Source of the DNA: CAYQQJ01 sp964419935
Lineage (GTDB): Bacteria > Pseudomonadota > Gammaproteobacteria > Pseudomonadales > Cellvibrionaceae
Direction of reading: 5' to 3'
Assembly (NCBI GenBank): GCA_964419935.1
Contig: CAYQQJ010000050.1
Span: 1-15,959 of the forward strand
Length of the DNA stretch: 15,959 bases
Numbering within the stretch: position 1 is the first letter of the stretch; each line of letters starts with the position of its first letter. The notes under the pieces are model-generated. The model did not search any database, had not been told where the DNA came from, and saw nothing but the letters and a program-made list of their open reading frames with translations. A program made the translations under genes and the position numbers. Below, piece after piece: positions 15,324 through 15,959 of this stretch.

Positions 15324-15345
15324 ATCATTATGTTACCTTAATGAT
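15324..15345 (-). promoter_or_regulatory. Dyad upstream of GH43, candidate operator and promoter
   Basis: ATCATTA (15324-15330) and TAATGAT (15339-15345) form a perfect 7-bp inverted repeat with an 8-nt spacer, about 85 bp before the GH43 start. Read on the minus strand, the region includes TTTCAT, 17 nt, GATATA, a weak sigma-70-like pair overlapping the dyad. The 8-bp palindrome CGTTAACG (15303-15310) lies between dyad and gene. Control by sugar availability is plausible but inferred. Confidence 0.4.
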
Positions 15346-15763
15346 GAAACCATGAGTTTGGATGCGGGCGATGACGAACCGGATGAGGTCTACCAACAGG
15401 TATCAAGATGATTCAAGCAGTTGGTAACCAGAATGACTATGCTCTGCTGCAATGCGACAAAAAATAACTTATCCGGATATTCGCCGGCAATGCGAATCCA
15501 ATGATTACCGCTATTTCACGACGTTACTGTCTGGGGTGAAAACATGCGGCTATTCCGCGCTTGTGCTCGCGTTAGTGACCGCCGGCGCGCTCACCACTGT
15601 GCTTATACCGGGGCTGGAACTTGATGTTTCGGAATCTTTGGCGATAGAGCTGATCGCGCCAGGGGAACGGCGGACATCTGCAGGGTGTGTTTCAATGACA
15701 TTCTCCGTTCGGCAAGAAAAACGCGAGTTGGCATGCAGCGGCTTTTTTGCGCATTTTTCTTAA
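15346..15763. other. Gene-poor stretch with one doubtful small frame
   Basis: The only longer open frame is at 15452-15763 (plus strand, 103 codons). It has one hydrophobic stretch (YSALVLALVTAGALTTVLIP) but no ribosome binding site, no recognised family and an ordinary-looking tail. It could be a degraded membrane protein gene or chance. I see nothing else supportable here. Confidence 0.3.
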
Positions 15764-15779
15764 AGTGGAAAGTCTAATT

Positions 15780-15878
15780 GGTGGGCAGCACCCACCCTAC
15801 GGAAATCGTTGTTTACCGCTTATCGCGGCGGAAAGGTCGAAAAAGCCTAAGCGCCTTCCGACATAGGCGTCGGATGGC
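15780..15878. repeat. REP-like cluster of short hairpins
   Basis: GGTGGG (15780-15785) pairs with CCCACC (15791-15796) around CAGCA. A second hairpin pairs TCCGAC (15857-15862) with GTCGGA (15869-15874), extended by GCC/GGC across a T-T mismatch (15853-15878). A small CCGC/GCGG hairpin lies between them. Such compact GC-rich hairpins in gene-free DNA resemble repetitive extragenic palindromes; copies elsewhere in the genome are needed to confirm this. From 15880 to the window end I see no gene. Confidence 0.4.
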
Positions 15879-15959
15879 AACGTTCGCGGGGCTCACGTCT
15901 TATCCGTATATGGTCTCCTCCCCATTTGCAAGGCACTGGTTTTGATGAAGTAGCAGGTT

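Noticed and set aside
15452..15763. 103-codon plus-strand frame with a hydrophobic stretch
   Set aside because: There is no ribosome binding site, no family match and no conserved neighbour, so I did not list it as a gene.

Overview
The window looks like an accessory segment of a Gram-negative chromosome, most likely a polysaccharide-degrading gammaproteobacterium of the Cellvibrio/Marinimicrobium kind. This is an inference from lipobox signal peptides, the GH11 and GH43 xylan enzymes, a ParD-like/methionine aminopeptidase gene pair and large Ca-binding-repeat surface proteins. I can make no database-based species assignment. No rRNA, tRNA or CRISPR array is visible.

Left part, plus strand (1-4550). 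The window opens inside an IS91-family transposase fragment, which runs straight into a GH11 xylanase with a lipoprotein signal. Next comes a gene-poor stretch holding what may be the last piece of a CE1/PHB-depolymerase-like esterase and a perfect 12-bp hairpin. It is followed by a small amphi-Trp protein and a PhoD-like metallophosphatase that is broken by an internal deletion. Last is a ParD-like antitoxin gene overlapping a type I methionine aminopeptidase gene by 8 nt, closed by a terminator-like hairpin. The mix of a truncated transposase, gene remnants and a broken gene is typical of a decaying or recombining accessory region.

Middle part, minus strand (13630 down to 4906). A tightly packed three-gene operon of unrecognised function: a lipoprotein whose reading frame is broken once, then two very large exported proteins of about 1122 and 1393 residues. 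The first junction is a TAATG stop/start overlap. The second is a threefold 15-bp tandem repeat in which every copy carries its own Shine-Dalgarno sequence and ATG. The largest protein combines thrombospondin-3-like DxDGDG repeats, a Calx-beta domain, PKD/REJ-like and cadherin-like domains and a propeller-like C-terminus. I infer a cell-surface or secreted assembly, and this is the best candidate for an undescribed system here. Its upstream region has AT-rich tandem repeats and a perfect 22-bp palindrome.

Right part (13960-15959). A GH43 glycosidase on the minus strand, with a strong hairpin at its 3' end whose T-tract faces the plus strand, followed by gene-poor DNA with REP-like hairpins. 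GH11 plus GH43 (plus the possible esterase remnant) suggests xylan breakdown: GH11 cuts the backbone at the cell surface and GH43 trims oligosaccharides or side chains in the periplasm or outside. The central operon has no visible catalytic domain, and its link to xylan use is only positional.
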